A stretch of DNA of 64,000 nt, from the NCBI GenBank assembly GCA_946965045.2, contig OX337235.1:1488001-1552000 (forward strand). The letters are read 5' to 3'. The stretch comes from Epithemia pelagica. Its lineage: Eukaryota; Bacillariophyta; Bacillariophyceae; Surirellales; Surirellaceae. Under the pieces are notes generated by a model. The model made no database searches and was not told the origin of the DNA. It worked only from the letters and a program-made list of their open reading frames with translations. Position numbers and translations under genes: made by a program. This document shows, piece after piece, positions 40,513 to 49,476 of this stretch (the first letter of the stretch is position 1; every line of letters starts with the position of its first letter).

Positions 40513-40755
40513 TGCTATGGATGATGGTGTGGTGGTTCGAAACAGCCAGGTACCACCCTCACCACCCGCCATGGTGGCCATCCAACATCCCAACGCATTG
40601 CACAGGGAAATGCCCCACAAGACGTGGAGTGGCAAGGGTTTGCCAGCCAGACCCACCGACAAACCCACGACGAAATTATCTGTCGAGGAGGCCGATGCCA
40701 ACAGCAAGGCATGGAAGTGATGATGATGATGATGATGATACGGATCCAACAGCAT
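39925..40755 (-). CDS. Multi-pass membrane protein resembling MntP/YtaF manganese-efflux family
   Basis: 276 residues from the first ATG at 40755 (the longer frame starts at TTG). After a His run (MLLDPYHHHHHHH) comes ALLLASASSTDNFVVGLSVGLAG, like the first Asp-containing helix of MntP/YtaF proteins. A second half has LNNLAGGVTGGVMGLSAGL then a helix with IGYCVG, as in the second pseudo-repeat of that family. Six hydrophobic segments are visible. A long Thr-rich and Gln/Asp-rich loop separates the halves. The second-repeat Asp is replaced by Asn. Manganese export is the known family role; here the assignment is by motif only. The N-terminal half and promoter are duplicated at 43152-43553. Confidence 0.5.
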
Positions 40756-40871
40756 CCTCCTTGTCCGATATGATCTATGATCTAGGTAGGCAACGGAAAC
40801 AGACGTCTTGGTCTTGAAGACACAAGACCGATGAAGGACGCACGCGCTGAGGATGACCCATGTGCGACTCA
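40404..40871. repeat. Direct repeat R1, left copy (MntP-like gene 5' half and promoter)
   Basis: Matches 43152-43553 in the same orientation at high identity by eye, with differences mainly in triplet runs (CGT and ATG arrays) and promoter deletions. The match ends at the shared ggatgacccatgtgcgactc block. With its partner it brackets a 2.28 kb segment carrying the nuclease-kinase gene. Confidence 0.88.
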
Positions 40872-41006
40872 ATAAATATTCAAGCCGAAGCTGTCTGCCC
40901 TTCGACCGCTTCGCAAACCATTCACTCTGTCAAACAACTTCTCATTTTTTTTTCCAACCACCCGACCATCATGTCTTCATACATTGAAACATTCTCTTGA
41001 TCTGTG

Positions 41007-42836
41007 ATGATCCAATCTACGGCAGAACGACCCCCGAAGAGAACCAGACTTGGTATTTTCACCCCTTTTGTTGCGACTGGCGCCGTTTCCACAAGCAGAT
41101 CGTCTGCAGTTGCGGAAACGGAATACTTGGCCAAATTGACGCTGCAAGAAGTCGAAACAGACGAGATATTTTTCCCAGGGGAAGGCAGAGGTCATCCAGA
41201 TCAAATTGCTATCGGTAAAAATGTCGAGAATGCCTTACAAAGGTCATGGTACAAAGAGGAGGCGCTGCGCAATGCTGTTTATACAGACCTCATCCTAAAC
41301 CACGGAATTTCGTTTCCCGAATCCTCATATCACTGGGCTGGAGAGAGGAAGCTACGCTCTTTAACGAAAGCGGATCAGCGGTACAAAGAATGTGATCTAG
41401 CGCATATCTTGCTCGACTTTCACCAACTACTCACAGGGGCCGACGCGTCACTGCCGATCACTAGACTGCTGCACGGGCTCAATGTTACGACTACATCTCT
41501 CCCGGATATGACTATTCTGAAAGAGAATTGTCTCTGCTTTGGAGAATTCAAAAATAGTAACAAACACACGAATGAGAGCGCCGCGAAGCAGTGCACACTC
41601 TATCTCTACGCTTTGATCTATTTTTTCCGAGTTCGGCTGGGATTAGATGTCAAGGCAGTCTTTGGGTTTTGGGTTTGTGGGCCTGGTTGTTTCACAAGAA
41701 CCAAGGAGTATTCCGTTGGCTTCATCCGATTGTCCGCGCCGGAGCACTTGGGAGATTCTCTTGTTCCGCAGGTTTACTCAAGCTCTCACTGCGTCAAAAG
41801 CGTGGCTGGTATTCAACAGCTTGTCAGTTTCCTAAAATTTGGCAACGCTATTGAGGCAACTCGACTAAAAGCTGTTCATGCAGACTGCCGTATCCCTGCT
41901 CTCCTTTCAATTCCCAGAAAGCTATGGGAATCCCCATTGCTCGTATCAAATGGATCAGCATCCATGGTGTTCAGAGGTTTTGGAGAAGACATGCTCAGCC
42001 TACTGTTGCAGATCAAACGGTCGATTCCATTGTTCAAGTTCTACGTTTCATCGGTGCAGGAATTCGTGAAAAGCAAAGCTGATGGGTCCATTTTCTTCCT
42101 CAAGATACGTTTGAAGGATACGACTTTGCGCGAAAATCCGGCGTCAACAGTAATGGTGCTTTTGGACGAGAAGGCGGACTTTTTTCGAGAAATGTTTCCA
42201 ATTGATCCGACTGGTGATGGGAATTGTGGAATAATTTTGATGAACAATTGCGGCGATCGCCCCGGTGATTCGGTAGCTCTTCGAAACTTGGGTTTTCCTG
42301 CTTTCTGCACCCGCTTCGCAGTTCTTTGGCAGAAGACCATTGCGATATCGGATGCCGTACTGCACGGAGATTCTCTGCCTCATAACATTGTCTACAATGC
42401 AGGCAGTGGAATACTGGTTCTCATTGATTACGATGAAGGAATTGTTGGTAGTAGCGCTCACAAAAGAATCGTGGAGGAAGACGAAGAGACGCTATTTCCA
42501 TACTTGCGCTACCCCAATTTTCTACGGGCATGGAGAAACAGACAACTTTATACTAAAGTCCAATTGGTCGCATCATTTTTGCTGCTGCAAACCCAGATGT
42601 TTCCAGTAGCCGATGCCGTTGGCAGCATCGAGGGCACATCCGCCGGAATAACTGGAGTTGCCGAACCGTACATAACTCATATTGTAAACCTGCACGAGGC
42701 GGCCAAAACAGCAAACTCGTTCCTCAAGTGTACTAATGACGATGACCCAATGAACGCACGTGGTGTCAAGGTTGCCGAGAGCGTGTACCTACTAGTGGAG
42801 CTTTTTCAGGCAACAATGGCCTTGTTTGACGACTGA
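41007..42836 (+). CDS. Putative PD-(D/E)XK nuclease fused to a protein-kinase-like domain (Crinkler-type architecture)
   Basis: 609 residues from the ATG at 41007. Residues about 70-240 look like a restriction-endonuclease fold: P166-D167, then E180-F-K182 in FGEFKNS, followed by a helix AAKQCTLYLYALIY with the usual Gln/Tyr pattern. Residues about 310-545 look like a kinase: a Ser/Gly loop NGSASMVFRG, Lys in FFLKIRL (about 367), the catalytic loop HGDSLPHN (453-460) and Asp474 in LIDYD. Nuclease-kinase fusions of this sort are known among eukaryotic Crinkler-class effectors and related conflict proteins. There is no LxLFLAK-type header or signal peptide. Activity is inferred. It is divergent from the MntP-like gene and bracketed by direct repeats. 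Confidence 0.7.
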   Translation: MIQSTAERPPKRTRLGIFTPFVATGAVSTSRSSAVAETEYLAKLTLQEVETDEIFFPGEGRGHPDQIAIGKNVENALQRSWYKEEALRNAVYTDLILNHGISFPESSYHWAGERKLRSLTKADQRYKECDLAHILLDFHQLLTGADASLPITRLLHGLNVTTTSLPDMTILKENCLCFGEFKNSNKHTNESAAKQCTLYLYALIYFFRVRLGLDVKAVFGFWVCGPGCFTRTKEYSVGFIRLSAPEHLGDSLVPQVYSSSHCVKSVAGIQQLVSFLKFGNAIEATRLKAVHADCRIPALLSIPRKLWESPLLVSNGSASMVFRGFGEDMLSLLLQIKRSIPLFKFYVSSVQEFVKSKADGSIFFLKIRLKDTTLRENPASTVMVLLDEKADFFREMFPIDPTGDGNCGIILMNNCGDRPGDSVALRNLGFPAFCTRFAVLWQKTIAISDAVLHGDSLPHNIVYNAGSGILVLIDYDEGIVGSSAHKRIVEEDEETLFPYLRYPNFLRAWRNRQLYTKVQLVASFLLLQTQMFPVADAVGSIEGTSAGITGVAEPYITHIVNLHEAAKTANSFLKCTNDDDPMNARGVKVAESVYLLVELFQATMALFDD

Positions 42837-43151
42837 CCTGTGGACCTCCACGACGTAGATCAATCCTCAATAGTTCATGAGCTAGACGTGCAACTTTTGC
42901 CTTTTGATGAACGAAAACAGTTCAGGCAACTGTAACATCGGCTATCCAAATCCAATCTCGCCAATCGAATCGATGACAGGTGCACCAATACTCAACCCAA
43001 TTCCTGTCTGCATCCGAGTGTCTTGAACACCATCATTACAGGAACCCACCGAGTCACAGGTTGTCGTTTTGAATGCTAGCGCATTGTGGTCCACAATGTG
43101 ACACTAAAACCCCAATACCTAGAGCCCGCTTCCATATCGATTAGGTAACAG
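42837..43151. other. 3' flank of the nuclease-kinase gene
   Basis: 315 bp of unique sequence between the stop codon and the start of the right R1 repeat. No gene seen. Confidence 0.45.
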
Positions 43152-43553
43152 GATTGTTGTTGGTTGAGTGGTCAGGACTGGATGCGGTCGGATGGACGAC
43201 ACTGGCTGCCAGTTCCCCCTCTTTAATGGAATGCCTTGTCGTCGTCGTTGTTGTTGTTGCTATGGATGATGATGTGGTGGTTCGAAACAGCCAGGTACCA
43301 CCCTCACCACCCGCCATGGTGGCCATCCAACATCCAACCCATTGCACAGGGAAATGCCCCACAAGACGTGGAGTGGCAAGGATTTACCAGCCAGACCCAC
43401 CGACAAAGCCGCGACGAAATTATCTGTCGAGGAGGTCGATGCCAACAGCAAGGCATGGAAGTGATGATGATACATGATACGGATCCAACAGCATCCCTCG
43501 TCCGATGTCAGGAGAGGAGGGGGCAGGCGCTGAGGATGACCCATGTGCGACTC
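43152..43553 (-). pseudogene. Truncated, frameshifted copy of the MntP-like gene (right copy of direct repeat R1)
   Basis: Read on the minus strand, it contains the promoter block, the start ATGCTGTTGGATCCGTATCAT, and the coding part up to the Thr-rich loop, where it ends; the second half is missing. There are at least two frame breaks relative to the intact gene: one in the His run right after the start, and one at the LCN/GCW position where bases are lost. DNFVVGLS has become DNFVAALS. It cannot make the full protein. Confidence 0.88.
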
Positions 43554-43715
43554 TATTGAAAACTCAAAAAATCGGATCTTTCGATGCTTTTCTTCGATCG
43601 GCATCGTGGATTGTCGAAGGAGACGGCGATGCTTTTACTCTAAGCACTGCTATTGTTTGACGGCCCTTCGGTATCGCAACGATTCTGCAGCTTTTACAGA
43701 GCCATCCTTTCGAAG

Positions 43716-46700
43716 ATGAAAGCCTTGGATGCCGTCGAAAAGGGCAAGGCGGATTGGCGCGAGTATCGATGTGTGCAGTTGGACAATGGTGTCACGGTCT
43801 GTTTGGTCCACGACGGAGAATCCAAAACGACCGCTGCAGCGGCCACGGTCCAGATTGGAGCGGCGGCCGATCCTCGATCCTTGTCGGGATTGGCCCATTT
43901 TTGCGAACACATGGTCTTTTTAGGATCGGAAAAGTATCCGATTGAAAATGAATACAAAAAGTTTTTGGCCCAACATGGCGGTCGATCCAATGCCTCCACT
44001 TCCTTGCATTTGACCACATTCAAGTTTGAAGTCTTGGCGGACCATGCCGAGCAAGCCCTGGACATTTTCAGCAACTTTTTTGTCAGTCCCCTCTTTACCA
44101 AATCGGGTACCGAACGAGAAGTCAATGCGGTCGATTCCGAAAACTCCAAGAATTTGACGGCCGATGTTCGTCGACGGTTGCAAATTATCAAGGATTTGTG
44201 TGATCCCCAACAATACTTTTCCAAATTCACGACGGGAAATTCACAAACATTGCCGACTCGAAATCCAGACGAATTGGTCCATGTTCGTGATGCACTCTTG
44301 GCCTTTCATCGAAAGCACTATCGACCCGACAACCTCACTGTGGTAGTGGCTGGACCTCAAACATTGGATCAACTCCAAGACTGGGTGGTTCCACGGTTTG
44401 GGACCATGCAAGCCCAGAGTTTTCCAGAAATGGTCCAGGATATGTCAGAGGTGGAACAGTTGGTTCATGAATCAGCCAAGGATGTGCCACCCTATGGGTT
44501 TCATGCACCTTCGGCATCTTTTACCAATCCGTTTAGTGTGCCAGTCCGAACGTCGTTGCCCTCACTGCTTACCATTAATCCAGTACGAAGTATGCGTCGC
44601 TTGACACTCCTCTTTCCTCTTCCTCCCGTCTTTAAAAATGCGGATCAATCTCCCACATCGGTTCTCTCGCATTTGTTGGGACACGAAGGACCGGACTCTC
44701 CTTTTGCCCTTTTGCAAAATCAAGGTCTCATTACCTCTTTATCGGCTGGCAATCGATTTTCTGAGCCCACCTTTTCTCTCTTTCAAATTGACATGGCACT
44801 TACCGAAACGGGAGAAACACGATGGAAAGAAGTGGTCGATGTCATTCTCCAGTATGGTCGGTTTCTGCATGGAGAAACCCTCCGTGCCAAACAGGGCAAC
44901 CCAAAGTCTTCACGGTTGTTGGAAATATGGCAAGAAAATATTCATCTTTCGCGCATCTTTTTTGACGAAACATCTCCTGGTCAGGTCTACAATCTTTGCC
45001 CCAGCTTGTCCTCCTCCATTGTGCAGAATGGAACCCAAAAGTCCATGAGTGCTGGATACATGCTCGATGAAGACATGTCCACCTTTCCCTTGACACAATT
45101 ACAAGAATTTGCTGCCTGTCTGGTGGCAAGCAACTGTTTGATTGAACGGTGTAGCAAAGACGCATGGGACGAAATGGAACAACAACAACAACAACAAGAC
45201 GGTTCGGCACCGTCCTCCAAGAAAACCGAACAATGGTACAATGTTCCCTATCATCTCTCGGATTTGGATCCGTCCGATGTGTCACGATGGAGTTCCGACC
45301 AGCCATCCAAACGCTTTTTGGATGCCAAACATTTGACACTTCCGGCGAGCAATCGCTTTATTCCCCGATCGCTCGAACTCTGTCCGGACTTGAGTGAAGA
45401 AGCCAGAGCTGGACCTCGGATTGACAAGGAAATGGATCCGCCCAAACTACTCATGAACGATGCCAGATTGGGACGCCTGTGGCATCGCCTCGATGATCGA
45501 TACGCCTTACCAAAGTCAAGTGTGACGCTCTTTTTGGCCAATGCGGCCGTCGACAATGTCAAAAGGGATGGTGTTTGGAGTCATGATCCCAAAACAGCAG
45601 CACAGTCCACTTTATTGGCAAGTATGTTCAACCAAGCCTTGGCCCAAGACACCTATGCTGCCTCCTTGGCAGGACTTGGATGGGACTTGAGCTTGTCATC
45701 CGGTGGCATTGGACTCAACTGCAGTGGCTTTTCCGATCGACTCCATGACTTGGCCTTGGAGGTGTTATCGGCCTTTTTGAAGCCTACCTTTATGACGGAA
45801 TTCCATTTTTCGGGAGCCAAGGATCGTTTGATTCGGTCTCTCAAAACCTTTTTTGAGTCTCGCCGGGCCGATTCCCATGCCGTGTACTACCGCAATCTCA
45901 TTCTGGACTCGTCCAGTGTGGATATTGAATCGTCCTTGCAGGCGGCGGAAGCTGTCACCCTCCAAGATGTCCAGGAGCATCACAAATCCCTTGTTCAAAA
46001 CAAGGAGGTGTTTCTGGACTGCTTTTTGTGTGGGAATGTGTCGGAAGGCGACGCCAAGACCTTTTTTGAAAGCGCTACATCACAGCTGTTGAAAGCGCGT
46101 TCGGGTCAGCCGTTGGCGGATGCCACCATGTGGATTCCCGGACCTACCGAAACCCGACTTGGTGCCAACGACGATATTGACTTGCACTTTTCGAGTCAGA
46201 ACCCACACGAGGAAAATGGATGTTTGGTCATGAGCTTTCAATCCAAGTTTCCTGGCTTTCGGGGACAAAAGTTGTCTTCGCCGGAAAGTATCAAGAATTC
46301 TAGTTCGCTCCGTCTTCTTAGCCACATACTTCGAGAGCCCTTTTTTGATGAGCTTCGCACCAAACAAGCACTGGGATATATCGTTCATTCCTACTATGAC
46401 TTTACCACATCCTTGACACCTGCAAGTCACAGTGATCTTATTGGACCGTCTTGTGTCCCGGTGGATTCTCTCACGGTGGAAATTCTGAGTCGCAAAGTCC
46501 CTCCACCCGAACTCAAACGACGTGTGGACGAGTTTTTTGTTAGCTTCAAAGACCTTCTCCGCAAACTCCCCACCTCCGAGATTGAATCGCACAAACAAGC
46601 CCTCAGCACCAAGTTGTTAAAACCTATTCAAAAACTGGGAACAGAAGTATCCACACAGTTCTCGCGCATTCGACGGTACGCGCCCGAAGTCGTCCAGTCG

Positions 46701-47096
46701 GGTGGTGGCGGTGGAGAGGAGGATATGCCGTGGAATATAACCAAAGAGTTGGCGGCAAGTATCCAAAAGTTGAGTCGACAGGATCTTTTGGAAACGTGGG
46801 ACCACATGGTTCCACGAGTATCCAGCATGGTCTACGGTTCAAGCTTTCCCTTAAAAACTGTTCCTCACGGACGCTCTCAAACCACCATCACCAACAGTGT
46901 GAAAGACGCCATTGCGCTTCGCCAAACCCTCCCTCACTACGACAATAAACCAACGCCATCAAATGCACCAATGAACCAAGTTATCCGAAATTTGGTGTCC
47001 AATCGTCCTATCATGGCAATTGCTGCGGTATCGTTTGCGAGTGTCGGTTACTTGGGGTGGACCGTTCTCGCGAAATCGAGGAAAATCGGTCGTTAG
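43716..47096 (+). CDS. Insulin-degrading-enzyme-type M16A zinc metalloprotease with C-terminal membrane anchor
   Basis: 1126 residues from the ATG at 43716 (longer frame starts at TTG). The inverted zinc motif H61-F-C-E64-H65 is followed by MVFLGSEKYPIENEY, and the third ligand is Glu142 in TEREVNAVDSEN, 77 residues after H65 as in insulin-degrading enzyme. The C-terminal half has the usual non-catalytic M16 domains, including FDELRTKQALGYIV. It degrades peptides inside a closed chamber. Unlike typical cytosolic or peroxisomal IDE, it ends with a hydrophobic segment (IMAIAAVSFASVGYLGWTV) and a short basic tail KSRKIGR, a tail-anchor layout that would tether the protease to a membrane facing the cytosol. 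No signal peptide. Confidence 0.93.
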   Translation: MKALDAVEKGKADWREYRCVQLDNGVTVCLVHDGESKTTAAAATVQIGAAADPRSLSGLAHFCEHMVFLGSEKYPIENEYKKFLAQHGGRSNASTSLHLTTFKFEVLADHAEQALDIFSNFFVSPLFTKSGTEREVNAVDSENSKNLTADVRRRLQIIKDLCDPQQYFSKFTTGNSQTLPTRNPDELVHVRDALLAFHRKHYRPDNLTVVVAGPQTLDQLQDWVVPRFGTMQAQSFPEMVQDMSEVEQLVHESAKDVPPYGFHAPSASFTNPFSVPVRTSLPSLLTINPVRSMRRLTLLFPLPPVFKNADQSPTSVLSHLLGHEGPDSPFALLQNQGLITSLSAGNRFSEPTFSLFQIDMALTETGETRWKEVVDVILQYGRFLHGETLRAKQGNPKSSRLLEIWQENIHLSRIFFDETSPGQVYNLCPSLSSSIVQNGTQKSMSAGYMLDEDMSTFPLTQLQEFAACLVASNCLIERCSKDAWDEMEQQQQQQDGSAPSSKKTEQWYNVPYHLSDLDPSDVSRWSSDQPSKRFLDAKHLTLPASNRFIPRSLELCPDLSEEARAGPRIDKEMDPPKLLMNDARLGRLWHRLDDRYALPKSSVTLFLANAAVDNVKRDGVWSHDPKTAAQSTLLASMFNQALAQDTYAASLAGLGWDLSLSSGGIGLNCSGFSDRLHDLALEVLSAFLKPTFMTEFHFSGAKDRLIRSLKTFFESRRADSHAVYYRNLILDSSSVDIESSLQAAEAVTLQDVQEHHKSLVQNKEVFLDCFLCGNVSEGDAKTFFESATSQLLKARSGQPLADATMWIPGPTETRLGANDDIDLHFSSQNPHEENGCLVMSFQSKFPGFRGQKLSSPESIKNSSSLRLLSHILREPFFDELRTKQALGYIVHSYYDFTTSLTPASHSDLIGPSCVPVDSLTVEILSRKVPPPELKRRVDEFFVSFKDLLRKLPTSEIESHKQALSTKLLKPIQKLGTEVSTQFSRIRRYAPEVVQSGGGGGEEDMPWNITKELAASIQKLSRQDLLETWDHMVPRVSSMVYGSSFPLKTVPHGRSQTTITNSVKDAIALRQTLPHYDNKPTPSNAPMNQVIRNLVSNRPIMAIAAVSFASVGYLGWTVLAKSRKIGR

Positions 47097-47468
47097 ATGG
47101 TCCATGGTCGAAAGCTATCTGCACTATTCGCCGCCATATCTAGCTGCTACTCCTACCTTCTACTATGGGGTTTTCACTAATATGGGATCATCTTTTGCAG
47201 CCATCACACACTATATTATCTACCTACCTAGCTACTGCTACCTTCTACTATATACTCCTAGGGTTTTCACTATTTCTAACCCTAATAAGGGATCATCTTG
47301 TGCAGCCATCACACTTTCATGACACTATATTATCATGATGGCAACGTCGACGAGGGTGATGAGAGACAAAGAATGCAAAGAATAACTCGATTTGTAATGA
47401 CGAGGTAATACTTTGATCTTGATGCTGGACATTCCTTGTTGCGATTGGAAGAGGGAAGAGCTAATAAT
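47097..47468. repeat. Intergenic region with an imperfect two-copy tandem repeat
   Basis: The segments at about 47139-47217 and 47229-47332 share ctactgctaccttctactat-like, ggttttcacta and gggatcatctt-tgcagccatcacac blocks in the same order, with the second copy longer. It lies between the protease stop and the dioxygenase ATG. One ctaaccctaa here is not a telomere array. Confidence 0.65.
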
Positions 47469-49112
47469 ATGGATCATTTGGCAACCGACGACGAACGACG
47501 CGCTCGCTGGTATTCCACACAATGGCCACGATATGTGCAAGTTCGACCAGCCACACAGATTTCCGAGTTACGTCGTACCGTTCCATGTCACGAGGAGAGG
47601 AACGAGTCTGCTGACAGGAGCAACCATCCCCACGAAGAGGAATCCTTATTTGTGTACAGCATGGACTGGACCATGGCTACATCATCATCACCAATCAACG
47701 ACAACCACCACGAGAAGGAGAGTACGAATGTGATCCGCGAAACAATTCAACAGCACGGATTTGCGATTGTATCCAATGTATTAACCAAGCATGATTGTGA
47801 ACATGCCTTGGAATTGGCACGCGATTGGTGGGAAGCGGCCTGTTTTGCCGATCATCATACTATGCAAACCCACAACAGGACAAATAAGACAGTGGAAGCA
47901 TCATCGCCCCTCAATCAAGTATCGAGAGAAAATGAGGAGGTCTGTAAAGAGGATGCAGTTGCTCGGAAAGTTCCTCAACATTCGTTGGAAGGTGGCATGT
48001 TGCCCTTTTATGGATCCGGTCATTCGACATTTGCCTGGTACGTCCGCAGTCGACCACGTCTTCTTCGAGTGTTTCAAGCATTGCACAACATTCACCCTAC
48101 TAATAACAACAAAGAAAAAGACATTGATGAACATGGTTTCGAAAAAGAAGATTCTCAGTTACTCTCTTCTCTTGATGGCATTGTCTTGTGGTCGCGTCAT
48201 CACCAAGCTCCCACCGATGCTGGATGGTTTCATGTGGATCAAAATCCCATTACCAAACCTCATTTTTGTTCCATTCAAGGATTGGTCAATTTACTTCCCA
48301 CGAACCCTGAAACGGGTGGCAATGCCTTGGTAGTGGGATCGCACCAGTATTTTCCACATCATTATTGTAGTTCCAATGGTACCACCACTGAGAATGATGC
48401 TGTTCCTGATAACCGCCAAAACCAACAAAAACGCAAGAACATGACCAAGGGAGAAGCAAATGATTCGCAGCAACCAAGAGTCGGTGAGTCGGCGCCCTTG
48501 TTCTACCAGAAACGGTTGGAGGAACTACAAGGTGATGATTGGATGGAAATTGATCCCTTGGATACCACAGTCTTGCAACCGGACAAAATTGTCACACTTT
48601 TATTGAATGCCGGAGACTTGTTGCTTTGGGATTCCCGTACCGTACATTGCTCGTATCCATCCATCAAGTTTCGTTCCGACCATAAACATCAAGAACAGCC
48701 CAATCACCAGCCACAATCCCATGCGGACAAATCCACCGAAGTGGCTCGTCATGACGGGTTTGTTCGTGCGGCAACCACCGTGACAATGATTCCAGCGCCC
48801 GGCAACCCCACTACAATTTCCCTTCAAGTATTGAAAGCACGAAAGGCAAGTTGCTCTCTCCCGTCCCTGCGAACCCTCACTCACTGGATTGATCACGTCC
48901 AACCGCTGGGAGAGGAACGGCCGAAAATGGCTAATCTCGAACAAGAACGGATTCAAGCCATGTTACAATGGGAACAAGAGCCACGACCATCGTGCGACGA
49001 AGATTCCTCCACAAGACGCAAGAAGAAAAAGGTTCTCCTTGATTTTGGGGAATTGAGTCTGTTGCAGAAACGGTTGGTGGTTGGCGACTCACCGCCATTG
49101 TTGGAAGGATAG
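47469..49112 (+). CDS. PhyH-like 2-oxoglutarate/Fe(II) dioxygenase, second copy type
   Basis: 547 residues from the ATG at 47469. Iron ligands His255 and Asp257 in WFHVDQN and His393 in TVHCSYPS; TGGNALVVGSH and NAGDLLLWDS complete the phytanoyl-dioxygenase-like core. It is longer than the relative at 38607 because of low-complexity insertions (about 130-170 and 300-345) and a C-terminal extension of about 120 residues ending in a basic KKKK and LLQKRLVVGDS stretch. Substrate unknown. The last ~110 codons and downstream sequence are duplicated at 51584-51967, on the far side of the AAA/nuclease gene. Confidence 0.82.
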   Translation: MDHLATDDERRARWYSTQWPRYVQVRPATQISELRRTVPCHEERNESADRSNHPHEEESLFVYSMDWTMATSSSPINDNHHEKESTNVIRETIQQHGFAIVSNVLTKHDCEHALELARDWWEAACFADHHTMQTHNRTNKTVEASSPLNQVSRENEEVCKEDAVARKVPQHSLEGGMLPFYGSGHSTFAWYVRSRPRLLRVFQALHNIHPTNNNKEKDIDEHGFEKEDSQLLSSLDGIVLWSRHHQAPTDAGWFHVDQNPITKPHFCSIQGLVNLLPTNPETGGNALVVGSHQYFPHHYCSSNGTTTENDAVPDNRQNQQKRKNMTKGEANDSQQPRVGESAPLFYQKRLEELQGDDWMEIDPLDTTVLQPDKIVTLLLNAGDLLLWDSRTVHCSYPSIKFRSDHKHQEQPNHQPQSHADKSTEVARHDGFVRAATTVTMIPAPGNPTTISLQVLKARKASCSLPSLRTLTHWIDHVQPLGEERPKMANLEQERIQAMLQWEQEPRPSCDEDSSTRRKKKKVLLDFGELSLLQKRLVVGDSPPLLEG

Positions 49113-49274
49113 GCTTAATCCGTCGCCCAGGCCGCGGTAGACAATTCCATCTTATGTATGTCATAAGAATAGGATAGTCTATAAATTAAGAAGTTACTTA
49201 TATATATATATATGGAAGGATAGGCTTGACGTTGAGGGTATTCACATGCTCCACAATACTTCATCAACTATAGG
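48780..49274. repeat. Direct repeat R2, left copy (dioxygenase 3' end and flank)
   Basis: Matches 51584-51967 almost base for base in the same orientation. The only large difference is a 111 bp insertion here (about 49117-49227) flanked by a 15 bp direct repeat. With the right copy it brackets a 2.31 kb segment carrying the AAA/nuclease gene. Confidence 0.92.
49102..49227. mobile_element. Small 96 bp insertion flanked by a 15 bp direct repeat
   Basis: The sequence tggaaggataggctt is present at 49102-49116 and 49213-49227, while the paralogous right copy has it once. The inserted 96 bp begins aatccgtcgccc, contains an inverted repeat CTTATG / CATAAG, and ends in a TA run. This looks like a short non-autonomous insertion with a target duplication; replication slippage in the AT-rich stretch is an alternative. 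Confidence 0.6.
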
Positions 49275-49476
49275 CCCCGCCAAACCTCGATCGACCACTG
49301 TTCATCATGAGTTTCTTCTTTGTTGTAACTCTACTCCATCTTCGGTACTGCGATTCGTTTCTCCCGATTCATTGCGTTGACAATCGTTCCTCACTTTAGC
49401 GTAGCTCCACATTTTTAATATGTTTGACGCATAATTGGGAAGACAAACCAATCGATTGACCTCCAATCAAGTCAAG

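Noticed and set aside
43152-43553. Two overlapping ORFs of about 107-114 codons as genes
   Set aside because: They are the broken pieces and antisense readings of the MntP-like pseudogene.
47275-47290. ctaaccctaa resembling a telomere repeat
   Set aside because: Only one unit, inside a longer unrelated repeat.
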